Positions 51,850-60,680 of a stretch of 64,000 nucleotides of DNA are shown here, one piece after another. The notes under the pieces were generated by a model, which saw only the letters and a program-made list of their open reading frames with translations, did no database searches and was not told where the DNA came from. The translations under genes and the position numbers were made by a program. Position 1 is the first letter of the stretch. Each line of letters begins with the position of its first letter. Source of the DNA: JBFHQE01 sp041592335 (GTDB lineage: Bacteria; Pseudomonadota; Gammaproteobacteria; Thiohalobacterales; Thiohalobacteraceae); contig JBFHQE010000001.1 of NCBI GenBank assembly GCA_041592335.1, positions 310,001 through 374,000 on the forward strand, in the 5' to 3' direction.

Positions 51850-52533
51850 ATGGATTCTCGTGCCGTTGTTCTTTTTGCTGTCTTATTCTTTTCACCCATC
51901 TCGCTTTATGCTGATCTCTGGAATGATGTAGTAGAGAAATCCAGGGATGTGGCTTCAGATATTGTTGGTGACGTTGCTGAGCAGGTGAGTGGAAATTCAT
52001 CTGCGGTGGATCAAGGTGCTGATGGCGTAAAAGCAGCGGATATTGATGGCGTAAGTCTTGGCATGGGTACTGAGGAAGCGAATGCTGTGCTGGAATCGAA
52101 TGGCTATGAGCTTGATAGATGCGCGAGTCAGGAAAATAGTAATACTAAACTTTGCTACAGCGATTTATTGGGGGTAACTGTAAAAGGGGAAAAGTCTGGA
52201 GGTTATGAGCAGATAACCTATCGGCATATGGATGGCAAGGTCTACTGGTTCAGCAAGCGGATAACTTACATACCGAGGCGACACATGCCGAAAGACAAAT
52301 CCATTGCAGACCTGAAACAGGATTATTACGACAAATATACTCAGGTCTTTGATACGCGCTATTTTGAACAGTATGGAACACGGCAGACATACCATTTCGA
52401 TGATGAGGCTCCGCCACCCTATAATCGTAAATTGACTTCTCCGCATGCAGTGTTGACATTGAATGATGGCAGGGGAACGTTGATCGTCGGTATCGATATG
52501 GAATGGAAAGGGCTTGTGGGGGCGAGCTGGTAG
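51850..52533 (+). CDS. Hypothetical exported protein
   Basis: A 227-residue protein with a likely signal peptide (MDSRAVVLFAVLFFSPISLYA) and a mature part that has a helical start (WNDVVEKSRDVASDIVGDVAEQV), then DGVSLGMGTEEANAVLESNGY, a stretch like small helical repeats found in periplasmic proteins, and two cysteines near residues 92 and 102 able to pair. GGGGAGG precedes the ATG. Unknown function, convergent with the amidotransferase gene. Confidence 0.7.
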   Translation: MDSRAVVLFAVLFFSPISLYADLWNDVVEKSRDVASDIVGDVAEQVSGNSSAVDQGADGVKAADIDGVSLGMGTEEANAVLESNGYELDRCASQENSNTKLCYSDLLGVTVKGEKSGGYEQITYRHMDGKVYWFSKRITYIPRRHMPKDKSIADLKQDYYDKYTQVFDTRYFEQYGTRQTYHFDDEAPPPYNRKLTSPHAVLTLNDGRGTLIVGIDMEWKGLVGASW

Positions 52534-52545
52534 AAGGTTGTTTGC

Positions 52546-53244
52546 TTATAGATTTTTCTCAAACATCGAATCCAGCAAATCAAACATCATCTGGTTGGTC
52601 TGAATATAACGCCGCTCATTCGACAGTATTTCGTCGGCGCTCTGAATCGTCGGCCCATCCACCAGTTCATCCGCGCCATGCTCACACAAGTCAGCCGCAC
52701 CATGTGGCGTCATCTCCAGATGAAACTGCAAACCTACCAGTTGATCGTCAACACTGAATGCCTGATTCTCGCAGGCTGCGCTGCGTAACAAATGCGTTGC
52801 GCCTTGCGGGATATCGAAGGTATCACCGTGCCAGTGAAATACTTCCATGCTATCCGGTAGAGCATCCATGAGTTTTGAATGATGTGCCTGTTCGGTTTTG
52901 CTGATCGGGAACCAGCCGATTTCTTTCTGCTTGCCGGGATAGACTTTGGAGCCGAGACAATCGGCGATCAGTTGCGCGCCTAAACAAATGCCCAGTACCG
53001 GTTTGCCGGCTTCAATAATGGCGCTGATGAATTCCTTCTCGACCTTGAGCCAGGGATAGTCTTCGTAGTCATAGATACCCATGGGGCCGCCCATGACGAT
53101 CAGGAAATCGACATCGGCGAGAAAGGGTAAGGGGTCGCCAGCATAGAAGCGTGTCGATTTTACCGAGTGATGGTTATGTTGAATCCAGTTCTCGATGCAG
53201 CCCAGGCCTTCAAACGGGACGTGCTGCAGAAAATGTATTTTCAT
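52546..53244 (-). CDS. Class I glutamine amidotransferase-like protein
   Basis: A 232-residue stand-alone GATase1 domain related to the GMP synthase amidotransferase half. The nucleophile cysteine in GKPVLGICLGAQLIA and the histidine in LVGLQFHLEMTP are present, with glutamate next to it. Such proteins hydrolyse glutamine or gamma-glutamyl compounds; the acceptor here is unknown. It lies 12 bases after cmoB on the same strand, so probably co-transcribed. Confidence 0.88.
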   Translation of the reverse strand: MKIHFLQHVPFEGLGCIENWIQHNHHSVKSTRFYAGDPLPFLADVDFLIVMGGPMGIYDYEDYPWLKVEKEFISAIIEAGKPVLGICLGAQLIADCLGSKVYPGKQKEIGWFPISKTEQAHHSKLMDALPDSMEVFHWHGDTFDIPQGATHLLRSAACENQAFSVDDQLVGLQFHLEMTPHGAADLCEHGADELVDGPTIQSADEILSNERRYIQTNQMMFDLLDSMFEKNL

Positions 53245-53256
53245 TTGGGCTCCTGG

Positions 53257-54231
53257 TTACGGCCGGGTTGCGATAAAGGTTGCACGACAAGGCGCCGGAT
53301 AACCTTCGACTGTTCTGGCTGGATCATTCGGGTCCAGTGATTCGGCGAGTGATTCAAAGCGCATCCAGTCGGTGCTGCGTTGTTCTTCGGTTGAAGTCAC
53401 ATTGGTGTCGACCGTGCGAATGTCAGTAAAACCGGTTCGGTCGAGCCAGTGTTCCATTTCGGGAATGGAGGGCAGGAACCAGACATTGCGCATGCGCGCA
53501 TAACGTTCCTGTGGTACCAGCACTTCGCCATGCTTACCAGGAATGACCAGCGTTTCCAGTACCAGCTGACCGCCCGGTTTGAGTTGTTCCTTCAGGCTGA
53601 TCAAATGATCGAAGGGCGAGCGGCGGTGATACAGTACCCCCATGGAAAACACCGTATCGAATGCCTGTTGGTTATCTGGCACTTCTTCGAGTGTAAAGGG
53701 TAATACATACACCGGCAGTGGCTGCATGAAATGTTGCAGTGCCTGAAACTGCATCGCATATAACAGTGAAGGGTCAACGCCAATCACCAGTGCGGCGCCC
53801 ATGGCATGCATGCGCAGACAGTGGTAGCCGTTGGCGCAGCCGACATCGAGAATGCTCTTGCCTTTAAGGTCGCCAAGATGCGGTGCAATGCGCTCCCACT
53901 TCCAGTCCGAGCGCCATTCGGTGTCCACGTGAATACCAAACACGGAGTAGGGACCCTTGCGCCAGGGGTGTAGTTCATGCAGTGCAACCTCAATAGCATT
54001 GCGCGTTGCCGTGTCCACTTCGCCAGAATCGCCGATCTTTATCAGGCCGGTATCGAGATTGATATCCCTTGCCTTGATAGCAGGCAGTGCCTCGACGGCA
54101 TTCAGCCATTTGGGATAATCGCCATAACGTTTGCTGCTGAACTTGGTATCCAGCTGCGCGGGCAGCTGTTCGGCCCAGGCTTCCATGTTGGCATCGCGCA
54201 ATGCCTGATACAGTGCCTCGCGGTGATTCAT
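53257..54231 (-). CDS. cmoB: tRNA U34 carboxymethyltransferase CmoB
   Basis: CmoB uses carboxy-SAM made by CmoA to convert 5-hydroxyuridine to 5-carboxymethoxyuridine at tRNA position 34. The 324 residues agree with the usual length. GKSILDVGCANGYHCLRM is the SAM-site motif, with MGVLYHRRSPFDHL and the C-terminal RTVDTNVTSTEEQRSTDWM. The ATG at 54231 overlaps the cmoA stop; an in-frame start 45 bases upstream is disfavoured. Confidence 0.95.
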   Translation of the reverse strand: MNHREALYQALRDANMEAWAEQLPAQLDTKFSSKRYGDYPKWLNAVEALPAIKARDINLDTGLIKIGDSGEVDTATRNAIEVALHELHPWRKGPYSVFGIHVDTEWRSDWKWERIAPHLGDLKGKSILDVGCANGYHCLRMHAMGAALVIGVDPSLLYAMQFQALQHFMQPLPVYVLPFTLEEVPDNQQAFDTVFSMGVLYHRRSPFDHLISLKEQLKPGGQLVLETLVIPGKHGEVLVPQERYARMRNVWFLPSIPEMEHWLDRTGFTDIRTVDTNVTSTEEQRSTDWMRFESLAESLDPNDPARTVEGYPAPCRATFIATRP

Positions 54232-54965
54232 GACTTGATGGCGACCAGTGAGCCGAAGTTGAAGCACTGATGCCACTGACGCACGTTCTTGAACCCGATC
54301 TGTTTCAGGCGCTGCTCATGCGTGGCAAAAGAATCCGGTACCAGCACGTTTTCCAGCGCGGTGCGCTTCTGGCTGATTTCCAGTTCGGAATAACCGTTGG
54401 CGCGCTTGAATTGCAAATGCATATCGGTTTGAAAGGCCTGTTCTTCGGCATCATCGAAGGCGAACTTTTCAGACAGCACCAGTGCGCCGCCGCTGTTGAG
54501 GCCATTGAAGATGTTGGTAAGCAGCGTCACGCGTTCGCCGCTCGGGATGAACTGCAGAGTGAAATTCATTACCACCAGGCTGGCATTCTCAATCGGTATG
54601 TTGCGGATGTCGTCGCAGATTAACTGAATCGGTGTTGCTTCATCCTGAATCGGCAGGTTCTGCCGGGCGCGTTCAATCATGTCATTGGCATTATCGACGG
54701 CAATCAGTTTGCAGCCGGGTTGAGTGATGCGCCTGTGCAGGGCGAGACTGGCCGCGCCCAGTGAACAACCCAGGTCATAGATGGTCGAGTGGGGGGTGAC
54801 ATACTGTTCGGCAAACAGCCCCAGCAGACTGATGATGTCATCATAGCCCGGTACCGAACGGCGGATCATGTCCGGGAACACGCGCGCGACCTGGGCGTCA
54901 AACTTGAAGTCGACGATATCCTGGCTATTGGCGAAGACCTGGTCGCGGGTTTTATCGGAAGACAT
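54228..54965 (-). CDS. cmoA: Carboxy-SAM synthase CmoA
   Basis: CmoA makes carboxy-S-adenosylmethionine from SAM and prephenate. The 245-residue protein contains FDAQVARVFPDMIRRSVPGYDDI, YDLGCSLGAASLAL and VVMNFTLQFIP, characteristic of the family. It overlaps cmoB by four bases and is divergent from the copper ATPase with 72 bases between. Confidence 0.95.
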   Translation of the reverse strand: MSSDKTRDQVFANSQDIVDFKFDAQVARVFPDMIRRSVPGYDDIISLLGLFAEQYVTPHSTIYDLGCSLGAASLALHRRITQPGCKLIAVDNANDMIERARQNLPIQDEATPIQLICDDIRNIPIENASLVVMNFTLQFIPSGERVTLLTNIFNGLNSGGALVLSEKFAFDDAEEQAFQTDMHLQFKRANGYSELEISQKRTALENVLVPDSFATHEQRLKQIGFKNVRQWHQCFNFGSLVAIKS

Positions 54966-55037
54966 ACAGTATCAATGGGTAAATTCACAAATGAGATGTG
55001 CCATTATAACCAAGATGACTACAGGTAAAATGCAGCA

Positions 55038-57257
55038 ATGATTCGTCTGTCCATATCCGGAATGTCCTGCGCCGGTTGCGTTGCCTCGGTGGAGAAGGCG
55101 CTGCAGTCGGTGCCGGGTGCGGATCGGGTGATGGTGAATTTTGCCGAGCATACCGCGCAGGTGGACGGCGATGTCACGGCTGACGCACTGGTCAGCGCGG
55201 TTCGGGTGGCCGGTTACGACGCGGCGGAGTTGCGCGGTATCGCCGACGAGGAAGAGAAAGAGGCCGCCGAGTTTGCCCAGTATCGGCAGCGCCTGTGGCG
55301 TGCGCTGGTGGCGGGGGCGCTGGCCCTGCCGCTGTTTGTGACCGGAATGATCCTCAACATACTGCCGCCACCGGCCGAGGCGCAGTCACTCTGGCTGGTC
55401 ATTGGCCTGCTGACACTGGGTGTCATCCTGTTTTCGGGTAGCCAGTATTACCGTACCGCCTGGAAGCTCTTGCAGCATGGCACGGCCAATATGGATACGC
55501 TGATCGCGCTCGGTACCGGCAGCGCCTGGCTCTATTCCATGACGGTGGTGCTGTTTCCGGATGCGGTGCCGGTGCTGGCGCGGCATGCCTATTTCGAGGC
55601 GGCGGTGTTTATTCTCTGCTTCATCAATCTCGGCGGGGCGCTGGAGATGCGTGCCCGGGGCCGCACGGCGGAGGCCATCAAGCGACTCGTGGGTTTGCAG
55701 CCCAGAACCGCGCGCGTGCTGCGCGACGGCGAGGAGATCGATGTGCCGATTGAGCAGCTGGGGCTGAACGAAACGGTGCGGGTACGCCCGGGCGAACGTA
55801 TCCCGGTGGATGGCAGGGTCATCGAGGGTGACAGCGAAGTGGATGAATCCATGCTGACCGGCGAGGCCATGCCGGTGCGCAAGCAGGTGGGTGACGAACT
55901 GATCGGCGGCACCACCAACAAACAAGGTGCTTTGCTGTTTACCTCGCAACGCATCGGCAAGGACATGGTGCTGGCGCATATCATCGAACGCGTGCGCACC
56001 GCGCAGAGCTCCAAGCCGGCGATTGGCCGTCTGGCCGATCAGGTCAGCGCTATCTTTGTACCCATTGTGGTTGCGCTTTCCGTTATTACTTTCTTCATCT
56101 GGCTCAATGTTGGGCCGGAACCGCCATTGAGTTATGCATTGGTCACGGCCATCACGGTGCTGGTGATCGCCTGCCCCTGCGCGCTGGGACTGGCGACGCC
56201 GATTTCGATCATGGTCGCGGTGGGCAAGGCGGCCGAAATGGGCGTGCTGATACGCAATGGCGATGCCCTGCAGCAGGCAGGCAAATTGACCACGGTGGTA
56301 TTCGACAAGACCGGTACGCTGACGCGCGGCAAGCCGGAACTGGTGGATATGCTTGCCAGTGAAGCGGTATCGAAGGAAGAGTTGCTGCAATACGCGGCGT
56401 CCGCCGAGAAAGGGTCGGAACACAGTCTGGCGCAGGCCATTGTGAGTTATGCCAGGGCGCGGCAGATAAAACTGCTGCGCGCGCGCGAGTTTTCCGCGAC
56501 GCCCGGCAAGGGCATCCAGGCGCTGGTGAACGACAGACCGGTGTGGGTGGGAACGGAATCCTTCATGCAGGAGCAGGGTATTGCGCTGGGCGACTGGCAT
56601 GACAAGGTGAAACAGGCTGCCATGCAGGGCCAGACGCCGGTGCTGGTGGCGTTTGATGGCCAGGTGCAGGGATTGTTGGCGATTGCGGATCCGGTTAAAC
56701 CCGAGGCCGTCGCCTTTATTCAGGTGCTGCAGGCTCAGGGCATTCGACCGGTGATGATTACCGGCGATCACCAGCTTACGGCCAATGCGGTGGCAAAAAC
56801 GCTGGGTATCTATTCGGTCCATGCCGGGGTGCTGCCCGCGGACAAGGCCGATCATGTGAAGCAATTGCAGGATGAAGGCGAGATTGTGGGCATGGTGGGC
56901 GACGGTATTAACGATGCCCCGGCGCTGGCCCAGGCGCATGTGGGTTTTGCCATCGGCACGGGTACCGATATCGCGATCCAGAGCGCGGATGTGACCTTGA
57001 TGCGGGATTCCCTGTGGGCGGTGCTGGATACGGTCCGGCTGTCGCAGGCGACGGTGCGCAATATCAAGCAGAACCTCTGGGGGGCCTTTATCTACAACGG
57101 GTTCGGCCTGCCGATTGCGGCAGGCGCGCTTTATCCCCTGCTGGGTGTGTTGCTGAATCCCATGTTTGCCGGAGCGGCCATGGCCGCTTCATCCGTGACC
57201 GTGGTGAGTAATGCCAATCGGCTGCGCTGGTTCAGGCCACATCGGCACGCGGAATAA
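55038..57257 (+). CDS. copA: Copper-exporting P-type ATPase CopA-like
   Basis: A 739-residue P1B ATPase. It has one heavy-metal-associated domain with GMSCAGC (C11, C14), eight helices, the CPC motif at 379-381, the phosphorylated D423 in DKTGT, and VGDGINDAPALAQAHVG. Unlike CcoI it lacks the extra N-terminal cysteine cluster, so cytoplasmic Cu(I) export for detoxification is the likely role. Its 3-prime end overlaps the HDOD gene on the other strand by 26 bases. Confidence 0.93.
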   Translation: MIRLSISGMSCAGCVASVEKALQSVPGADRVMVNFAEHTAQVDGDVTADALVSAVRVAGYDAAELRGIADEEEKEAAEFAQYRQRLWRALVAGALALPLFVTGMILNILPPPAEAQSLWLVIGLLTLGVILFSGSQYYRTAWKLLQHGTANMDTLIALGTGSAWLYSMTVVLFPDAVPVLARHAYFEAAVFILCFINLGGALEMRARGRTAEAIKRLVGLQPRTARVLRDGEEIDVPIEQLGLNETVRVRPGERIPVDGRVIEGDSEVDESMLTGEAMPVRKQVGDELIGGTTNKQGALLFTSQRIGKDMVLAHIIERVRTAQSSKPAIGRLADQVSAIFVPIVVALSVITFFIWLNVGPEPPLSYALVTAITVLVIACPCALGLATPISIMVAVGKAAEMGVLIRNGDALQQAGKLTTVVFDKTGTLTRGKPELVDMLASEAVSKEELLQYAASAEKGSEHSLAQAIVSYARARQIKLLRAREFSATPGKGIQALVNDRPVWVGTESFMQEQGIALGDWHDKVKQAAMQGQTPVLVAFDGQVQGLLAIADPVKPEAVAFIQVLQAQGIRPVMITGDHQLTANAVAKTLGIYSVHAGVLPADKADHVKQLQDEGEIVGMVGDGINDAPALAQAHVGFAIGTGTDIAIQSADVTLMRDSLWAVLDTVRLSQATVRNIKQNLWGAFIYNGFGLPIAAGALYPLLGVLLNPMFAGAAMAASSVTVVSNANRLRWFRPHRHAE

Positions 57258-58092
57258 TCACCGCGCGGGCCTCGTCGAAGGCGACATCGGTTTCATTGAC
57301 CAGGGCTTCCATGCTGTCGATCGGCAGCCCGACCAGTTCCCAGGCACCGTCGTCCATTGGTGGGACGCGGCCGGATTCGGCGTCGGCGGTCTGCACCGAA
57401 GAGGCGATGATGTCGGCCAGGTGCACGATGGCGGTCTCCAGCTGGAATGTTTCGGCCGCCATCGGGGTATGGTGATAGCGCACGGCGGTCTGGAAGGCGT
57501 CGGGCAAGCGCCATTGCTCGAGCAGTCTTGCACCGACATCGCCGTGGTGGAAACCCAGCAATTCCTGTTCGACCTGGAACAGGATTTCGTTGCCTTCGCG
57601 CGCGCGGGTCAGTGCCTCGGCGGCAATGTCCGGAATGCGCTGGTAAATGACCAGTGCGCCGATGTTGTGTAACAGACCGGCGATGAAATAACGCTCGGTG
57701 TTTGGCGCGCGATGGCGCCGCGCCAGGGTGCGGGCCGCAATGCCGGAATAGAGGCTGTGCGACCAGAACTCGTCCATATCCACCAGGTCGGTCGGGATAC
57801 CGTTAAATTTCTTGATGACGCTGGTGGCAAGAATCAGGTCCAGCAGTTCCAGCGTGCCAACCACGGTGATGGCGCGCGAGACGGTATCGATCCGCGAGGG
57901 GAAATTGTAGAAGGGACTGTTCACGATTTTGAGCAGGCGCGCGGTCAGGCCGGGATCGTCACTGATCACCTTGCCGATATCGACGGCCGAACTGTCCGGA
58001 TCGTTGATCAGGTCGACGGCGCGCATGACAACTTCCGGTAAGGAAAAGAGTTCCAGATTGTCGTCGACCAGTTGGTTGATGGTAAGGCTCAT
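57232..58092 (-). CDS. HDOD-domain signalling protein
   Basis: A 286-residue protein made of one HDOD domain: LFSLPEVVMRAVDLINDPDSSAVDIGKVISDDPGLTARLLKIVNSPFYNFPSRIDTVSRAI is recognisable through SDDPGLTARLLKIVNS. HDOD domains lack the full metal-binding HD set and act as signalling scaffolds. The small gene behind it (58109-58444) is separated by 16 bases and probably forms an operon with it. It converges with copA. Confidence 0.88.
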   Translation of the reverse strand: MSLTINQLVDDNLELFSLPEVVMRAVDLINDPDSSAVDIGKVISDDPGLTARLLKIVNSPFYNFPSRIDTVSRAITVVGTLELLDLILATSVIKKFNGIPTDLVDMDEFWSHSLYSGIAARTLARRHRAPNTERYFIAGLLHNIGALVIYQRIPDIAAEALTRAREGNEILFQVEQELLGFHHGDVGARLLEQWRLPDAFQTAVRYHHTPMAAETFQLETAIVHLADIIASSVQTADAESGRVPPMDDGAWELVGLPIDSMEALVNETDVAFDEARAVIIPRADVA

Positions 58093-58108
58093 ACTCCCTG
58101 CTCCATGA

Positions 58109-58444
58109 TTATTGTTCCGCTTCCATGCGTGCTCGGCAGATACGGGTCAGTTCTTTAATAACAGGATGATCCGGATTGTTGTCGCGAAAGCGGTTTTCCA
58201 GGGTTGAAGCGATTTCTTCAGCCGATAATGGCGATTTTTCCTTTTTTTCGCCTGTGCTCGCCCCGGACTGGATAGCGAGGCGGTCCACGCCATTGGCGGA
58301 CAGCAGCTGTAAGTGGCGCTCAGTTAGCGCGGTCCCGGCAGGCAGCAGCACCCGGCCGCTTTTGTTGCTGACATCCGCTTGCAGAACCATGCCGCTGACG
58401 GCCTGTTCAAGTGCGATGTTCTGAGTTGGAGTGTCATGACGCAT
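58109..58444 (-). CDS. Small protein upstream of the HDOD gene
   Basis: A 111-residue soluble protein. ALEQAVSGMVLQADVSNKSGRVLLPAGTALTERHLQLLSANGVDRLAI resembles the short N-terminal domain that precedes HD-GYP and related signalling domains, visible through GRVLLPAGTALTERHLQLL. It is therefore likely a signalling partner of the HDOD protein coded 16 bases downstream. No enzyme motif. Confidence 0.7.
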   Translation of the reverse strand: MRHDTPTQNIALEQAVSGMVLQADVSNKSGRVLLPAGTALTERHLQLLSANGVDRLAIQSGASTGEKKEKSPLSAEEIASTLENRFRDNNPDHPVIKELTRICRARMEAEQ

Positions 58445-58597
58445 TCTGTCAGCTGTCCGCTTTTTATGCTTAATTTACAAACAGTTTACACAATGTCACC
58501 GGGATGAGATAGGTCGGGTGATTGCGTGTCGGCAGTATTCAGTTCCCGTTCAGGGCGTCCGGCTAAGCTGAAACCCTCGATTCTGAGGAGCAGGCGC

Positions 58598-58900
58598 ATG
58601 AAAAAACTGGTGCAGATGGTAATGATGTTGTCCCTGATGGGGGCTGGTGGTGTTTCGCTCGCGGGTGATGCGGCGGCAGGCAAGGCCAGGGCGCAGACCT
58701 GTGTTGGCTGTCATGGCGCTGCGGGTGTCAGTAACAATCCGCTATGGCCGAACCTGGCGGGACAGAAAGAGGCTTATCTGGTCAAGCAGCTGAAGGCGTT
58801 CCGCGACGGTACGCGTCAGGATCCGATGATGTCGCCGATGGCCAAGCCTTTGAGCGATGTGGATATCGATAACCTGGCGGCGTATTACAGCAGTTTGTAA
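58598..58900 (+). CDS. Class I cytochrome c
   Basis: A 100-residue periplasmic cytochrome with a signal peptide (MKKLVQMVMMLSLMGAGGVSLA), the heme motif CVGCH near residues 35-39 and a late methionine in PMMSPMAKPLSD. Pattern and size match cytochrome c553/c4-half proteins that carry electrons to terminal oxidases. GAGGAG precedes the ATG at 58598; a longer frame upstream has no signal character. It converges with ctaA, 8 bases apart. Confidence 0.92.
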   Translation: MKKLVQMVMMLSLMGAGGVSLAGDAAAGKARAQTCVGCHGAAGVSNNPLWPNLAGQKEAYLVKQLKAFRDGTRQDPMMSPMAKPLSDVDIDNLAAYYSSL

Positions 58901-58908
58901 CGATTGGA

Positions 58909-59958
58909 TCAGGCGATTGGAAGCTGTTTCTGTTCGTTGCTTAAGGCGTGCAGTGTAAAAACAGCTAACGACAGTAACACCAGCGCACCGGCCTGATGGG
59001 CAGAAGCCCAGGCAATCGGCACATGGTTAAGCAGGGTGTGGATACCCATGCCCGCCTGTATGAGAACCATGATGGCCATCAGGTGCAGGCCGGTTTTCGC
59101 CCGTGGGCTGTTCACTTTCTTTAAGGCATACACCCAGAAGCCCAGTACGCAAACAAGGGTTGTCACCGCCAGCAGGCGATGATCGAACTGCACGGCCGCG
59201 ATGTTTTCAAACCAGTTTTTCCACATGGGTTCCATGATGGCGTAGGTCTCGGGGATCAGCTTGCCGTCCATTAACGGGAAGGTATTGTAGGCATAGCCCG
59301 CTTTTAATCCCGCCACCAGGCCGCCCGAACCGATGGTGATAAATATCAGCGTGGCCAGGGCAATGCCGGGCTTGACCAGGGCCTGCAGTCGATGGCGTTC
59401 AACCCTGAACCAGAGGTCCAGCGCCACCCATAATATGAAGACATAAATGATAAACGCGGCCAGCAGGTGCGCGGTGAGGCGATACTGGCTGACGTGTGGG
59501 TTATCGACCAGTCCACTCATGACCATGTACCAGCCAAGCAATCCCTGTAAACCGCCCAGCACAAACATGGTGATGAATTTCGGGATAAGTGGCTTGCGTA
59601 CCCAGCCGCGCCAGAGAAAGTATAAAAAAGGTAACAGGAATACGGTGCCGATGGTGCGGCCCAGTACCCGGTGCCAGAATTCGAACCAGTAGATGGATTT
59701 AAAGCCTTCCAGGTCGATGTGGTAATTGACGTGCAGGAATTCGGGTGACTGCTGATACTTGGTGAAAACTTCCATCCAGTCGGCATGTGACAGTGGCGGG
59801 ATAAAGCCAAAGATGGGGTTCCACTCGACCATGGACAGGCCCGAGCCGGTCAGGCGGGTCAGTCCGCCGAGTACCACCATGCCGAAGATCATGGCGCAGC
59901 AGATCAGTAGCCAGATTGCGATGGCGCGTTCTTGTTGGTAGGTGGGATTGGCCTGCAT
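58909..59958 (-). CDS. ctaA: Heme A synthase CtaA
   Basis: CtaA (Cox15) oxidises the C8 methyl of heme O to give heme A for the caa3-like oxidase. The 349-residue protein has about eight helices with GGLTRLTGSGLSMVEWNPIFGFIPP near the start, FWHRVLGRTIG, HLLAAFIIY, VQFDHRLLAV and SAHQAGALVLL, which supply the conserved heme-ligand histidines. It is 47 kb from the cox cluster in this window instead of next to cyoE. Confidence 0.95.
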   Translation of the reverse strand: MQANPTYQQERAIAIWLLICCAMIFGMVVLGGLTRLTGSGLSMVEWNPIFGFIPPLSHADWMEVFTKYQQSPEFLHVNYHIDLEGFKSIYWFEFWHRVLGRTIGTVFLLPFLYFLWRGWVRKPLIPKFITMFVLGGLQGLLGWYMVMSGLVDNPHVSQYRLTAHLLAAFIIYVFILWVALDLWFRVERHRLQALVKPGIALATLIFITIGSGGLVAGLKAGYAYNTFPLMDGKLIPETYAIMEPMWKNWFENIAAVQFDHRLLAVTTLVCVLGFWVYALKKVNSPRAKTGLHLMAIMVLIQAGMGIHTLLNHVPIAWASAHQAGALVLLSLAVFTLHALSNEQKQLPIA

Positions 59959-60029
59959 GCCCGGATTCTAACCTAGCCGGTTTGAGTCTGACCACGGTGC
60001 CGGTATTATGCGGGTATAAGGGGGAGTGT

Positions 60030-60533
60030 ATGAAAAAAGTCCTGCTCAGTCTGTTGCCGGTCCTGTTGCTGGGGTGCGATGGTTCCGGTCCACAGCAATC
60101 TTCGCCGCCGCCCGTGATCCCTGCTATCCAGAGTGCTGAATCCAGGGTCCCGTTGCTGACGCCCGATCAGCAGGAGGGCAACGTGGTGTTTGATATTACG
60201 TTGCATGAGGTTAAAGACATTGAGTTGTTGTTTGCGCGGCTCGAGAAACTCGTGACTGAGCCGCATGCACAGGGCGAGCTTCCCAGGATCGCCCTGGTGT
60301 TGCATGGCCCGGAAGTCGAGTTTTTCGCACTGAAGAATTATCCCAGGTATCAGGATCTGGTGGACCTGGCGGCCAAGTTGACGGCGTTCGAGATTATCGA
60401 AATCAAGGCCTGCCAGACGCGTATGCAAAGTCTGGGTCTGTCGGGTAGCGATATGCCGGCATTTATCGACCTGGTGCCTTTTGGGCCGGATGAGGTCGAG
60501 CGGTTGGTGGAAGAGAGTTATGTACGGATGTGA
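60030..60533 (+). CDS. Lipoprotein with DsrE-like domain
   Basis: A 167-residue protein with a lipoprotein signal (MKKVLLSLLPVLLLGC, lipobox LLGC) and a Ser/Pro linker, then a domain resembling DsrE/DsrF: VFDITLHEVKDIELLFARLEKLV, LPRIALVLHGPEVEFFALKNY and IIEIKACQTRMQSLGL, where the cysteine falls at the family's active position. DsrE-type proteins relay sulfur, mostly in the cytoplasm; a lipid-anchored form is unusual. GGGGAG precedes the ATG at 60030. The domain call is by pattern only. Confidence 0.72.
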   Translation: MKKVLLSLLPVLLLGCDGSGPQQSSPPPVIPAIQSAESRVPLLTPDQQEGNVVFDITLHEVKDIELLFARLEKLVTEPHAQGELPRIALVLHGPEVEFFALKNYPRYQDLVDLAAKLTAFEIIEIKACQTRMQSLGLSGSDMPAFIDLVPFGPDEVERLVEESYVRM

Positions 60534-60552
60534 AAAAATCAGCTCGGCTACC

Positions 60553-60660
60553 TAACAGGGGACAGATTTATTTTCTCAGCTTCGCTTCGAAAAAAGATCA
60601 ATCCCCGAGGTAGGAGCGGCCTTGGCCGCGAATGGTTCGCGAGCAAGCTCGCTCCTACAG
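60553..60660. repeat. Dispersed repeats: GGGGACAGATTTATTTT segment and GTAGGAGCG palindrome
   Basis: AACAGGGGACAGATTTATTTTC (split: AACAGGGGACAG and ATTTATTTTC) at 60554-60575 is followed by GTAGGAGCGGCCTTGGCCGCGAATGG and CGCGAGCAAGCTCGCTCCTAC (60610-60658), whose ends pair. Both resemble short repeats that are widespread between genes of gammaproteobacteria; the second is REP-like. Confidence 0.75.
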
Positions 60661-60680
60661 GCGGCATTTCGAAGAGGCTG

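Noticed and set aside
55386..56939. A 517-residue open frame opposite the copper ATPase
   Set aside because: Antisense shadow; Arg/His/Gln-rich composition without motifs, fully inside the copA coding region.
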